A DNA stretch of 64,000 bases from positions 1 to 64,000 of the forward strand of contig NZ_RFFH01000023.1 of NCBI RefSeq assembly GCF_003696265.1, written 5' to 3'. Below the pieces are notes generated by a model. That model saw nothing but the letters and a program-made list of their open reading frames with translations. It made no database searches and was not told the DNA's origin. A program made the translations under genes and the position numbers. This stretch comes from Nocardia stercoris (GTDB lineage: Bacteria > Actinomycetota > Actinomycetes > Mycobacteriales > Mycobacteriaceae). Shown here piece by piece: positions 8,973 to 16,894 of the stretch. How positions within the stretch are numbered: the stretch's first letter is position 1; each line of letters begins with the position of its first letter.

Positions 8973-9566
8973 TCAGCGGCCGGGCAGTATCGAGTCGGTG
9001 AGCCGTTCGGCGAGCGCGTCGTCGAGGGGTGCGTGGCCGAGGATGAAGCGGTACCAGAACACCCCGTAGAACTGGTCGACCAGCAGATCGAGATCGGCGT
9101 CGGCGGGCAGCTCGCCGCGCTGCCGCCCCCGCTCGAGCACGGCCCGCACCGCTGCCCGGCGCTGGGCGGTGAAGGTCCGCAACAGCTCCTCGAGATGCGG
9201 GTCGTGCGCCGCCTCTCGTACCAGCGTGCGCAGCGCGGGTGCGGTCGAACTGCTCTGCGCGCCACGGAAAGTCGATTCCATGAGGGTGCGCAGGTCGGTG
9301 CGCAGCGACCCGCTGTCCGGTGGCGGCACCTCGAGCGCCGACCGTTCGGTGAGCGCGTCCAGCAAGACCGCCCCCTTCGACGGCCACCACCGATACACGG
9401 TCTGCTTCCCGACGCCCGCCGCTCGAGCGATGGCGTCGATGGTGACCGGGGCGCCGGCGGATTCGCCGAGCAGTCGCAGCGAGGCATCGAGAATGGCCTG
9501 CCGGGTGGCTTCGTTGCGCCGTCGCCCGGTGTGCGGTCGCGCCGGCTGTGCCGCCGTACTGTCCAT
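8973..9566 (-). CDS. TetR family regulator of the divergent SDR gene
   Basis: The TetR HTH domain is in the first 70 residues: ATRQAILDASLRLLGESAG, then TIDAIARAAGVGKQTVYRWW with the recognition helix, then SKGAVLLDAL. The C-terminal region (about 85-195) is of the common TetR_C type found next to oxidoreductases. It is transcribed away from the SDR gene at 9685. The 118-bp gap holds two direct copies of TTGTCGAGACT 30 bp apart, one inside a perfect palindrome, so it probably represses both genes and is released by an unknown small molecule. Confidence 0.9.
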   Translation of the reverse strand: MDSTAAQPARPHTGRRRNEATRQAILDASLRLLGESAGAPVTIDAIARAAGVGKQTVYRWWPSKGAVLLDALTERSALEVPPPDSGSLRTDLRTLMESTFRGAQSSSTAPALRTLVREAAHDPHLEELLRTFTAQRRAAVRAVLERGRQRGELPADADLDLLVDQFYGVFWYRFILGHAPLDDALAERLTDSILPGR

Positions 9567-9595
9567 GATCGCCTCCTGTGACGCACCTCACCGAT

Positions 9596-9646
9596 TTGTC
9601 GAGACTAAAAGTCTCGTCAACAGTGTTGTCGAGACTGTCAGTTCCG
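9596..9646. promoter_or_regulatory. Tandem TetR operators between divergent tetR and SDR genes
   Basis: CGAGACT-AAA-AGTCTCG at 9600-9616 is a perfect 7-bp-arm palindrome. A second copy starting at 9630 reads CGAGACT-GTC-AGTTCCG with two arm mismatches. The extended half-site TTGTCGAGACT is repeated exactly at 9596-9606 and 9626-9636, a 30-bp or roughly three-turn spacing that would place two dimers on the same face of the helix. Confidence 0.75.
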
Positions 9647-9684
9647 TAAGCGTAAACGGACAGCGACAGAGAGGACTTCCGACA

Positions 9685-10410
9685 ATGACCACAACACCGC
9701 GCGTCGTCGTCATGGGTGGCAGCTCCGGCATCGGCGAGGCCACCGCCACCGCCTTCGCGGCCGACGGCGCCGAGGTCGTCATCACCGGCCGCGGCCGGGA
9801 CAAGCTCGACGCGGCCGTCGCGCGGATCGGCGGCAAAACCACCGGCTACGCCCTGGATGCCACCAGCCAGACCGATATCGACGCCTTCTTCGCCCAAGCC
9901 GGGACCATCGACCACCTGGTCGTCTCGGTGAGCGGCTCGGCCGGCAGCGGCCCCTTCGCCGACCTCGATCTGGATCAGCTGGCCGCCGGCTTCGACGGCA
10001 AGTTCTGGCCGCAGGTGCGCATCCTGAAAGCCGCTCTCCCGCACCTGGATTCGCAGGGATCGGTCACCCTGGTGACCGCGGGCTCGTCCCGCTCGGCCTT
10101 CCCCGGCACCGCGGGCCTGGCCGCCATCAACGGCGCGCTCGACGCCATGGTGCCGCCGCTCGCCGTCGAACTCGCCCCGCTGCGCATCAATGCCGTCTCC
10201 CCGGGCGTCGTCGACACTCCGTGGTGGGACCGGGTTCCCGAGGCGCAGCGCACCGCCCTGTTCGACGGACTGGTGGCGACCACCCCGGTCGGCCGCGTCG
10301 GCCGCCCCGCGGACATCGCCCGGGCCATCCACATGCTGGCCACCAACGGATTCATCACCGGCGTCGTGCTCGACGCCAATGGCGGCACCAGTCTCGCGAC
10401 GGGTCGCTGA
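9685..10410 (+). CDS. Short-chain dehydrogenase-like protein lacking the catalytic Tyr/Lys
   Basis: The 241-aa protein has a clear Rossmann start (VVVMGGSSGIGEATA) and an SDR C-terminus (NAVSPGVVDTPWW, then FITGVVLDANGG). Where SDRs have YxxxK the sequence is GLAAINGALDAM, so both the catalytic tyrosine and lysine appear to be replaced (Leu and Asn), although the preceding Ser region (TAGSSRSAF) remains. The NNAG motif is also altered to SVSGSAGS. It may bind NAD(P)H without classical catalysis, or use another mechanism. ATG at 9685 lies at the end of the operator region and is under the divergent TetR. Confidence 0.85.
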   Translation: MTTTPRVVVMGGSSGIGEATATAFAADGAEVVITGRGRDKLDAAVARIGGKTTGYALDATSQTDIDAFFAQAGTIDHLVVSVSGSAGSGPFADLDLDQLAAGFDGKFWPQVRILKAALPHLDSQGSVTLVTAGSSRSAFPGTAGLAAINGALDAMVPPLAVELAPLRINAVSPGVVDTPWWDRVPEAQRTALFDGLVATTPVGRVGRPADIARAIHMLATNGFITGVVLDANGGTSLATGR

Positions 10411-10473
10411 CCGGCCGGCAATTCGGTCGGCCCGCGTGGTCACGCTCGGCTGTCGCCACCGCCCGAATCGGGC

Positions 10474-11940
10474 CTAGGCGCGGTCGCGGGGCAGCCGGAC
10501 CGTGAACGTGGTTCCCACTCCGACCTCGCTGTGCACCGCGACCGAACCGCCGTGCGCCGCCACCAGCGACTGCACGATCGACAGGCCCAGCCCCGTGCCG
10601 CCGCTGTCGCGGCTGCGTGAGGTGTCGGTGCGGTAGAAGCGTTCGAAGATCCGGTCGGCCTGCTCCTGCGGGAGCCCCCGGCCGGTATCGGCGACGGCCA
10701 GCACCACCTCGTCCGCGGCCGGCACCAGCCGGACCGTGACCGCGGCTTCCGGTGCGGTGTGGGTGAGCGCGTTGTCGAGCAGATTGCCCAGCACCTGCCG
10801 CAGCCGCGCCGCGTCGCCGCGCACCTCCAGGGTGCCGTCGCCGGGTTCGATCGTCAGGCCGATCTGCCGGGCCGGGCCTTCGGGCCGGCGCGCCGCGTCG
10901 ACCGCGCGGGCATTGTGCACGGCGTCGCTGGCCAGCGCCAGCAGATCCACCTGCCGGCGGTCGAGCGGGCGCTGCGCGTCCAGCCGGGCCAGCATCAGCA
11001 GATCCTCGACGAGCAGGCTCATCCGGTTCGCCTCCCGCTCGACCCGGTCCACCAGCAGCGTCGCGTCCGGCAGCGCGCCCTGCCGGTACAGCTCCGCGAA
11101 TCCCTTGATGGTGGTGAGTGGGGTGCGCAGTTCGTGGCTGGCGTCGGCCACGAACCGGCGCATCCGGGCCTCGGAGACCCGCGCCTCCTCCTCGGAGGCC
11201 TCGGTGTTGGCGAAGGCTTGCTGGATCTGGGCCAGCATCCCGTTCAATGATCGCGACAGCCGGTCGACCTCGGTGTCGTTGCCGCGCACCGGTACTCGGC
11301 GATCGAGGTCACCGCCGGCGATCGCCGCGGCGGTCTGCTCGACCTCGTCGAGCGGCCGCAGGCTGCGCCGGATCACCACGTGCGCCACCATGGCCAGCGC
11401 CACCAGCACCAGCAGGCCGACGACCACTTCCAGGCCGATCAGCCGGTCGATGATGTTCTCGGTCTCGGTGAGCCGCAGGGCGACGATGCTGGTCCCGCCG
11501 GAGTCGGTCACGCGCACGGCCCGCCAGTGCTCGGACTCGTCGCCGACCGAACCGACCGTGCGCGGGTGCGCACCGAGATCGGCGGGTACGTCGGGCGTCG
11601 TGGCACCCGTCTGCAACAGCACGGTGGTGTTGCCGGCGGCATCGGTGATGTGCACGTAGAACAGTTCGGCCGGCCGCTCGTGCTCCTGACCGCGCCCGGG
11701 CAGCGCCAGCGGCGGCGTGTTGTCCGGCTTCGCCCACGTGTTGGCGGCACCGCGGATCTGGCTGTCCACCCGGTCGAAGAGCACCCGGTGCATGGCCGAG
11801 GTGACGGCCGCGCCCGACAGCAGCAGCCCGAGCCCGGCCAGTGCCACCAGGACCACCACCAGGGTGACCCGCAACGGCACCGCGGCGGCACGACGGGACA
11901 ACCAGGCTCGAGCGCCCGCGTCCGGTTCGGCGCCGGTCAC
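10474..11940 (-). CDS. phoR: Sensor histidine kinase PhoR
   Basis: This is the membrane sensor of a two-component pair, with two membrane segments (about 22-44 and 168-190) flanking an extracytoplasmic domain, a HAMP linker (about 190-245), HisKA with phospho-accepting His269 in ASHELRTPLTTIKGF, and an HATPase domain with NLLDNALTHT, DTGRGLP and GGTGLGLSI. The N-terminal PLRVTLVVV and the kinase core resemble M. tuberculosis PhoR as remembered. The GTG start at 11940 overlaps the phoP stop by four bases (GTGA), so the two are translationally coupled. In mycobacteria PhoPR controls envelope lipids and the acid-pH response; that role is inferred here. Confidence 0.92.
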   Translation of the reverse strand: MTGAEPDAGARAWLSRRAAAVPLRVTLVVVLVALAGLGLLLSGAAVTSAMHRVLFDRVDSQIRGAANTWAKPDNTPPLALPGRGQEHERPAELFYVHITDAAGNTTVLLQTGATTPDVPADLGAHPRTVGSVGDESEHWRAVRVTDSGGTSIVALRLTETENIIDRLIGLEVVVGLLVLVALAMVAHVVIRRSLRPLDEVEQTAAAIAGGDLDRRVPVRGNDTEVDRLSRSLNGMLAQIQQAFANTEASEEEARVSEARMRRFVADASHELRTPLTTIKGFAELYRQGALPDATLLVDRVEREANRMSLLVEDLLMLARLDAQRPLDRRQVDLLALASDAVHNARAVDAARRPEGPARQIGLTIEPGDGTLEVRGDAARLRQVLGNLLDNALTHTAPEAAVTVRLVPAADEVVLAVADTGRGLPQEQADRIFERFYRTDTSRSRDSGGTGLGLSIVQSLVAAHGGSVAVHSEVGVGTTFTVRLPRDRA

Positions 11941-12686
11941 TTGGCGGTCGACTTGCTCCGGCTGGGCGCCCGCATCACATACCCGACTCCGCGCAGGGTG
12001 TGGATGAGCCGGTCCGGGCCGGTGTCGACCTTCTTGCGCAGGTAGGAGACGTACGTTTCGACGACACCGACCTCGCCGCCGAAGTCGTAGCGCCACACGT
12101 GATCCAGGATCCGGGGCTTGCTCAGCACGGTCCCCGCGTTGACCATGAAGTACCGCAGCAGGGTGAACTCGGTCGGCGACAGCGCCACCGGCTCGCCCGC
12201 CTTCCACACCTCGTGGGTGTCGTCGTCGAGTTCGATGTCCTCGAATCGCAGGCGGGAGGTGTTGCGTTCCTCGACCGTATGACCGGAGCGGCGCAGGATC
12301 ACCCGCAGCCGCGCCACCACCTCCTCGAGACTGAACGGCTTGGTGACGTAGTCGTCGGCGCCCAGGGTGAGACCGGTGATCTTGTCGTCGACCTCGTCGC
12401 GGGCGGTGAGGAACAGCACCGGCGCCTCGATCCCGTCGGCCCGCAGCCGACGGAGCAGCCCGAAGCCGTCCATCCCGGGCATCATGACGTCGACGATCAG
12501 CGCGTCGGGCCGGAAGGCCTTGGCCTTGTCCAGTCCCTCCGCCCCGTTCGCGGCGGTGGCCACCTCGAAGCCCTGATAGCGCAGGCTCACCGACAGCAGT
12601 TCGACGATCATCGGCTCGTCGTCCACCACCAGCACCCGCGCCTCGGGCGTGCGGTCAGAAGAGGGAACACCAGTCATAGGGGCCAT
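11937..12686 (-). CDS. phoP: OmpR-family response regulator PhoP
   Basis: The receiver domain (about 17-130) has VDDE, phospho-acceptor Asp66 in LIVDVMMPG, and the conserved Lys in YVTKPFS. The winged-helix output domain (about 150-240) contains LSPTEFTLLRYFMVNAGTVL, VWRYDFGG and the wing segment TLRGVGYVMR. Identity to M. tuberculosis PhoP looks very high along the whole length, including NGAEGLDKA and EVWKAGEPV. ATG at 12686 was taken; an in-frame ATG at 12677 is also possible. The gene is first in the phoP-phoR operon. Confidence 0.94.
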   Translation of the reverse strand: MAPMTGVPSSDRTPEARVLVVDDEPMIVELLSVSLRYQGFEVATAANGAEGLDKAKAFRPDALIVDVMMPGMDGFGLLRRLRADGIEAPVLFLTARDEVDDKITGLTLGADDYVTKPFSLEEVVARLRVILRRSGHTVEERNTSRLRFEDIELDDDTHEVWKAGEPVALSPTEFTLLRYFMVNAGTVLSKPRILDHVWRYDFGGEVGVVETYVSYLRKKVDTGPDRLIHTLRGVGYVMRAPSRSKSTAK

Positions 12687-12785
12687 CGTCCCCGCGTCCC
12701 GGCAGAAGTCGCTGAAGGCTGGCTGGGAGTTTCCTGGGAGCGGTCCGGGCGCAGCTTCAGCCGTAAAGGCTTCCCGGACAAAGAA

Positions 12786-12972
12786 AACGGCAGGGCCTCT
12801 ACCACTGAGCTGGTAGTCGACCCTGCCGTGCTTACTGAGCCCCCTGTCAGGATTGAACTGACGACCTTTCGCTTACAACAACGGCAGGGCCTCTACCACT
12901 GAGCTGGTAGTCGACCCTGCCGTGCTTACTGAGCCCCCTGTCAGGATTGAACTGACGACCTTTCGCTTACAA
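12786..12972. repeat. Perfect 94-bp tandem duplication of tRNA-Thr 3' half plus terminator
   Basis: Bases 12786-12878 and 12880-12972 appear identical over 93 bp, with a period of 94. Read on the minus strand, each unit runs from the anticodon loop of tRNA-Thr (TTGTAAGCG...), through the T-arm and acceptor (ending AGGGGGC), into a hairpin with 9-bp arms ACGGCAGGG/CCCTGCCGT. Only the right-hand copy is joined to a complete tRNA 5' half. The hairpin loop itself contains AGCTCAGTGGTAGAG, identical to the tRNA D-arm. Confidence 0.92.
12787..12829 (-). terminator. Distal intrinsic terminator of the tRNA-Thr unit
   Basis: On the minus strand, ACGGCAGGG pairs with CCCTGCCGT (9 bp), with an inner CTACC/GGTAG stem, followed directly by TTTCTT. 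An identical hairpin at 12881-12923 directly follows the real tRNA but has no T-run after it, because the duplicated tRNA sequence follows instead. Confidence 0.8.
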
Positions 12973-13003
12973 GGCGAGTGCTCTACCACTGAGCTAAGGA
13001 GGC
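12932..13003 (-). tRNA. tRNA-Thr(TGT)
   Basis: A 72-nt cloverleaf reads on the minus strand. The acceptor arm GCCTCCT/AGGGGGC pairs fully with one T-G wobble, the D-arm is GCTC/GAGC, the anticodon arm CTCGC/GCGAA has loop CTTGTAA (anticodon TGT), the T-arm is GTCAG/CTGAC with loop TTCAATC, and the discriminator is T. The outermost anticodon-stem pair is C27-A43, a mismatch. CCA is not encoded. The left half of this gene is part of the 94-bp duplication. Confidence 0.92.
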
Positions 13004-13080
13004 GTGGAGCGGTGCTCATCATAGCCGGACACGCCGGCGGGACGGAAAGTCCCAGTACAGAATCGGACGGCAACGACCCG

Positions 13081-13120
13081 CGCCGGTGGGGAGCCACCCG
13101 GAGGTGTCCTCCCACCGGCG
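13081..13120 (-). terminator. Hairpin downstream of mbtH
   Basis: CGCCGGTGGG at 13081-13090 is complementary to CCCACCGGCG at 13111-13120, a perfect 10-bp stem with a 20-nt loop. It lies between the mbtH stop (13157) and the tRNA promoter region. There is no U-tract. Confidence 0.5.
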
Positions 13121-13156
13121 TCACCGGGTTGCGCGGGTATCCGGGGATACCGCGGG

Positions 13157-13399
13157 TCAGGACTGTGCGGCCTGCCGGGCCGCGTCGTCCGCCGCCATGG
13201 CGTCACGCAGACTCTTGGGACGCATGTCGGTCCAGTTCTTCTCCACGTACTCGACGCAGGCTGCACGGCTCTCTTCGCCGAACACCACTCGCCATCCGGC
13301 CGGAACCTCGGCGAAAGCCGGCCACAGCGAATGTTGCTCCTCGTCGTTGACCAGAACGAAGAACCGGCCGTCCTCGTCGTCGAAGGGGTTGGTGCTCAT
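13157..13399 (-). CDS. MbtH-like protein, 80 aa (orphan)
   Basis: The whole length matches the MbtH family: MSTNPFDDEDGRFFVLVNDE, then EQHSLWPAFAEVPAGW, then NWTDMRPKSLRDAM, including the conserved NPF start and the SLWP and Trp-Thr-Asp-x-RP motifs. MbtH proteins bind adenylation domains of nonribosomal peptide synthetases and activate them. No NRPS gene is in the window; only a hydrolase follows on the same strand. It therefore presumably serves a synthetase elsewhere, for example a siderophore pathway. The length is normal for the family. Confidence 0.95.
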   Translation of the reverse strand: MSTNPFDDEDGRFFVLVNDEEQHSLWPAFAEVPAGWRVVFGEESRAACVEYVEKNWTDMRPKSLRDAMAADDAARQAAQS

Positions 13400-13495
13400 C
13401 TCACCTCACTGGGATACTGGCGCTGTTCGGACGCTTGTCGGCGGCCGACCACAGTCGGGCCCCGGGGCGTTGTGTCGACACTAGCAAGGTCGACG

Positions 13496-14350
13496 TTACG
13501 CGATGGTAGATCCCTCGAGGCCGCCGAAGAAATCGATCAGCAGCTTGTTCACCAGATCCGGACGTTCCAGGTATCCGAAGTGTCCAGCATCGGCAATTTC
13601 CTGGTAGCGCGCACCCGGAATGGCGTCGGCGACCTCGCGCGACAAGTATGCCGGAATCATCCGGTCGTCGGCGAATCCGATGGACAGACACGGCACCCGA
13701 ATCCCGCGATAGGCCTGCACCCGGTTGAAATCGTGGCTCATGCGGCGCTGCGCCCGCACACCCGGGGGAACCGGGCCACCGGTGAATTCGAACAGGTCCA
13801 GCCAGTCGCGCGCCGCCGCGGGGTTCGCGAGGGTCGCGGGCGACAGGTTCATCACCGCGGTCATCGCGGCCTCGTACTTGGCCGGCAGCCGCACACCGGA
13901 ATCGTCCAGTTCGGCCTCACCGATTCCGAGTGTCTGCTGGAAGCGGTCCAGCCGGGCGTGTCCGGCCATGAACACGGCCTTGCGGACCAGCTCCGGGCGC
14001 GCCAGCGCCAGCTCCTGGGTCACCCGGGCACCCATCGAGGTCCCCGCCACCAGCGCCGGACCCTCGTCCAGGAACTCGATCAGCGCGGCCGTGTCGGCGA
14101 CCAGTTCCTCGATGGTGATGCCGTCGGCCGCTTCGAACGAGGGCGCGATCCCCCGGTTGTCGAAGGTGCACACCCGGAAGCCGGCCTGCAGCAGCGCGGG
14201 AACCTGATGCAATTCCCACACTCGGCCCGGGCTGCCGGTGCCCATGACGAGCACGACCAGCGGCGCGGCACCCTTGACGTCGGTGCCCTTGGCCTTGTCG
14301 CCCTTCAACTGATAGTTCAGCGGGATTCCGTTCACCGTGGCCAGAGGCAT
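13496..14350 (-). CDS. Alpha/beta hydrolase, 284 aa
   Basis: The alpha/beta hydrolase fold is clear: VLVMGTGSPGRVWE oxyanion region, FDNRGIAPS, nucleophile elbow GTSMGARV (Ser about 111), a cap region, then GFADDRMIP and a catalytic His in DAGHFGYLERPD. The substrate is unknown. It resembles the generic hydrolases often found in actinomycete lipid or polyketide clusters. It is 96 bp upstream of mbtH on the same strand, so it could be co-transcribed with it and act as a thioesterase-like partner; that is inference only. ATG at 14350 gives a typical N-terminus. Confidence 0.88.
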   Translation of the reverse strand: MPLATVNGIPLNYQLKGDKAKGTDVKGAAPLVVLVMGTGSPGRVWELHQVPALLQAGFRVCTFDNRGIAPSFEAADGITIEELVADTAALIEFLDEGPALVAGTSMGARVTQELALARPELVRKAVFMAGHARLDRFQQTLGIGEAELDDSGVRLPAKYEAAMTAVMNLSPATLANPAAARDWLDLFEFTGGPVPPGVRAQRRMSHDFNRVQAYRGIRVPCLSIGFADDRMIPAYLSREVADAIPGARYQEIADAGHFGYLERPDLVNKLLIDFFGGLEGSTIA

Positions 14351-14518
14351 GGTGGATTGAACCTTTCGTGTGCGAGACGATCTCACCCACCGTATCGGTA
14401 GGACGAATGTCCGGCGTCACGCGGATTGCGGTTCGGCCCGACCGCGCGCTGATCGCCGCGCGCGACCGATACGATTGACCCGCAGACCCGAGTCACCCGA
14501 GCCGAGAGGAACGCGCCG

Positions 14519-14686
14519 ATGGCCGCGAAAGGCACCAACGACATCGCGGACGACGACCTGGAACCGCTGGCCGACGAGACCGCTCGCCAGGCCCAGCGCG
14601 TGGTAGCCGCCTACGCCACCGACGCCGACGAATGCCGGATGCTGCTGTCGATGCTGGGCATCAGCCCCAGCGGCCGCGGAGAATAA
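14519..14686 (+). CDS. Small acidic protein upstream of otsA (Rv3489-like), 55 aa
   Basis: ATG at 14519 follows GAGAGGA at 8-nt spacing; the product begins MAAKGTNDIADDDLEPLADE and ends with DADECRMLLSMLGISPSGRGE in two parts. The N-terminal half is acidic and the C-terminal half is helical with one Cys. It ends 41 bp before otsA on the same strand. From memory M. tuberculosis has a similar-sized conserved hypothetical (Rv3489) immediately before otsA (Rv3490), so conserved position supports it being a gene. Its function is unknown. Confidence 0.8.
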   Translation: MAAKGTNDIADDDLEPLADETARQAQRVVAAYATDADECRMLLSMLGISPSGRGE

Positions 14687-14727
14687 GAGCTAGAGCCCGC
14701 CACCCGGCGACCGGAGGATCCAAGCCC

Positions 14728-16242
14728 GTGGAGCGCACGCGCGACCCCCAGCCCGCTTTATCGGCCGAACGGCCCGATACCACCACACCCCGGGCCGCGG
14801 GAGCCGACTTCGTCGTCGTCGCCAACCGCCTCCCGGTCGACCTGGAACGGCTGCCCGACGGGACGACCCGCTGGAAGCGCAGCCCGGGCGGTCTGGTGAC
14901 CGCCCTGGAATCGGTACTCCGCAACAACAACGGCGCCTGGGTGGGCTGGCCGGGCGTCCCCGATGTGGACGTCGACCCGATCATCGAGGACGGCCTGGAG
15001 CTGCACCCGGTGCCGCTGTCGGCCGACGACGTCGCCAACTACTACGAAGGCTTCTCCAACGGCACCCTGTGGCCGCTGTACCACGACGTGATCGTGCGCC
15101 CCGAGTACCACCGGCACTGGTGGCAGGCCTACGTGGACGTCAACCGGCGTTTCGCCGAGCACACCGCCAAGGTGGCCGCGCAGAACGCCACCGTCTGGGT
15201 CCAGGACTATCAGCTGCAGCTGGTGCCGAAGATGCTGCGCATGCTGCGGCCCGACCTCACCATCGGCTTCTTCCTGCACATCCCGTTCCCGCCGGTCGAG
15301 CTGTTCATGCAGATGCCGTGGCGGACCGAGATCGTCGAAGGCCTGCTGGGCGCCGACCTGATCGGCTTCCACCTGCCCGGCGGCGCGCAGAACTTCCTGT
15401 TCCTGGCCCGGCGGCTGGCCGGGCAGCCCACTTCACGCGGCAATGTGGGTGTGCGGTCCAAGCTCGGTGTGGTGCAGGTCGGTTTCCGGACCGTGCGGGT
15501 CGGCGCGTTCCCCATCTCGATCGCCTCGGCGGAGATGGACGAGGCGTCGCGCCGGCGCTCGGTGCGGGAGCGGGCCGCCCAGATCCGCGCGGAACTCGGC
15601 AACCCCAAACACATCCTGCTGGGCGTGGACCGCCTCGACTACACCAAGGGCATCGACATCCGGTTGCGGGCGCTGGAGGAGCTGCTGGAGACCGGGGAGA
15701 TCGATCCCAAGGAAACGGTCATGGTCCAGCTGGCCACCCCGAGCCGGGAACGCGTGGACAGCTACGTCCAGATGCGCAGCGATATCGAACGCCAGGTCGG
15801 CCGGATCAACGGTGAATTCTCTCGGGTCGGTTACCCGTTCGTGCACTATCTGCACCGGCCCATCCCCCGCGACGAGCTGATCGCCTTCTTCGTGGCCGCC
15901 GACGTCATGCTGGTGACCCCGCTGCGCGACGGCATGAACCTGGTCGCCAAGGAGTACGTGGCCTGCCACAGCGGCCTCAACGGCGCCCTGGTGCTCAGCG
16001 AATTCACCGGTGCCGCAGCGGAACTCCGCCAGGCCTACCAGTGCAACCCGCACGACCTGACCAGCGTCAAAGAGGCGATCATGCAGTCGATCGCCGACGA
16101 CGCGGACACCCGGCGGCGCCGCATGCGCTCGATGCGCCGGCAGGTGCTGGCGCACGACGTGGACCGGTGGGCGCGCTCGTTTCTGGACGCGCTGGCGAAG
16201 GGGAAGGTCGCGGGTCCGGCGCTCATGTCGGACGAGGAGTGA
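14728..16242 (+). CDS. otsA: Trehalose-6-phosphate synthase
   Basis: This GT20 glycosyltransferase makes trehalose-6-phosphate from UDP- or ADP-glucose and glucose-6-phosphate. Visible landmarks are FVVVANRLPVDLE, SPGGLVTALESVL, WVQDYQLQLVPKMLR, FFLHIPFPPVELF, GVDRLDYTKGIDIRL and TPLRDGMNLVAKEYVAC. The 504-aa length fits the family. GTG at 14728 is chosen because GGAGG precedes it. It converges on the mce4 operon with a 64-bp gap, the same arrangement as M. tuberculosis otsA/Rv3492c as recalled. Confidence 0.96.
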   Translation: MERTRDPQPALSAERPDTTTPRAAGADFVVVANRLPVDLERLPDGTTRWKRSPGGLVTALESVLRNNNGAWVGWPGVPDVDVDPIIEDGLELHPVPLSADDVANYYEGFSNGTLWPLYHDVIVRPEYHRHWWQAYVDVNRRFAEHTAKVAAQNATVWVQDYQLQLVPKMLRMLRPDLTIGFFLHIPFPPVELFMQMPWRTEIVEGLLGADLIGFHLPGGAQNFLFLARRLAGQPTSRGNVGVRSKLGVVQVGFRTVRVGAFPISIASAEMDEASRRRSVRERAAQIRAELGNPKHILLGVDRLDYTKGIDIRLRALEELLETGEIDPKETVMVQLATPSRERVDSYVQMRSDIERQVGRINGEFSRVGYPFVHYLHRPIPRDELIAFFVAADVMLVTPLRDGMNLVAKEYVACHSGLNGALVLSEFTGAAAELRQAYQCNPHDLTSVKEAIMQSIADDADTRRRRMRSMRRQVLAHDVDRWARSFLDALAKGKVAGPALMSDEE

Positions 16243-16306
16243 CGGGCCCGGATCCGGTGCCGCAGTAGCAGTTCCGAGCCGTCCAGACGGCCCAGGCGGG
16301 CCAGAA

Positions 16307-16894
16307 TCAGATCGGGGTGACTCCCGCGACCAGCCAGCGGCCGTTGTCGTGATCGAGGTTGACCCGGACTCGGCTGGGCGTGACCGTGTTCTGCGGGTTG
16401 TCCTTGCTGGTGGTGACCTGGTTCAGGTACAGCAGGACCACCGCGCGGTTGTTGTCCGCCGAGATGATGCCGGCGGCTTGGGAGGTGGCCTGGACGGTGA
16501 GCTGCTTCTCCTTGGCGCCCGGGGCGATGGCGCCGTCGACCAGCTTCTTGTAGTCGGAGCGGAAGCTCGCGGTCATGCCGTCACCGGCCTTGGGCAGCTC
16601 GGTGTCGACGGTGTGGAAGTCGTAGGTGAACATCGCTTCCACGGTCTTGCGGGCCGCGGTCAGCGAATCCTTGCGGGCGCTCGCGAGCTGCGAGTCCTCG
16701 TGGTGCTTCCACCACACCAGCCCACCGCACACGGCGGCGACGACCACCAGGACCGCGGCGGTCGTGGTCAGGATCAGCGGCCGCTTCGAACGGTTCGGCG
16801 GGGTCGCGGCGGCGGTCTCCGGCGCGGTACCGGTCTCGAGCACGGTCACGGGTTCGACTTCGGGCACTTCGGGCTCTTTCACGTTGTCGCTCAT
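16307..16894 (-). CDS. Mce-associated membrane protein (Rv3492c-like)
   Basis: This 195-aa protein has an acidic Pro/Glu-rich N-terminus (1-35), one membrane segment (about 39-61, LILTTTAAVLVVVAAVCGGLVWW) and an extracytoplasmic domain of Mce-associated type (about 70-195) with ARKTVEAMFTYDFHTVD and a C-terminal beta-rich WLVAGVTPI. Such proteins stabilise or accompany Mce transporters. It is the last gene of the mce4 operon, and its ATG overlaps the stop of the preceding gene by four bases. Confidence 0.9.
   Translation of the reverse strand: MSDNVKEPEVPEVEPVTVLETGTAPETAAATPPNRSKRPLILTTTAAVLVVVAAVCGGLVWWKHHEDSQLASARKDSLTAARKTVEAMFTYDFHTVDTELPKAGDGMTASFRSDYKKLVDGAIAPGAKEKQLTVQATSQAAGIISADNNRAVVLLYLNQVTTSKDNPQNTVTPSRVRVNLDHDNGRWLVAGVTPI

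Noticed and set aside
12838..12923. A second tRNA gene formed by the left repeat copy and the upstream hairpin loop
   Set aside because: The 5' part (GGCAGGGTCGACTACC...) cannot pair with the AGGGGGC acceptor strand, so no cloverleaf forms.
12786..12972. Possible CRISPR array because of the direct repeats
   Set aside because: There are only two contiguous 94-bp copies with no spacers, and the sequence is explained by tRNA-Thr and a terminator hairpin.
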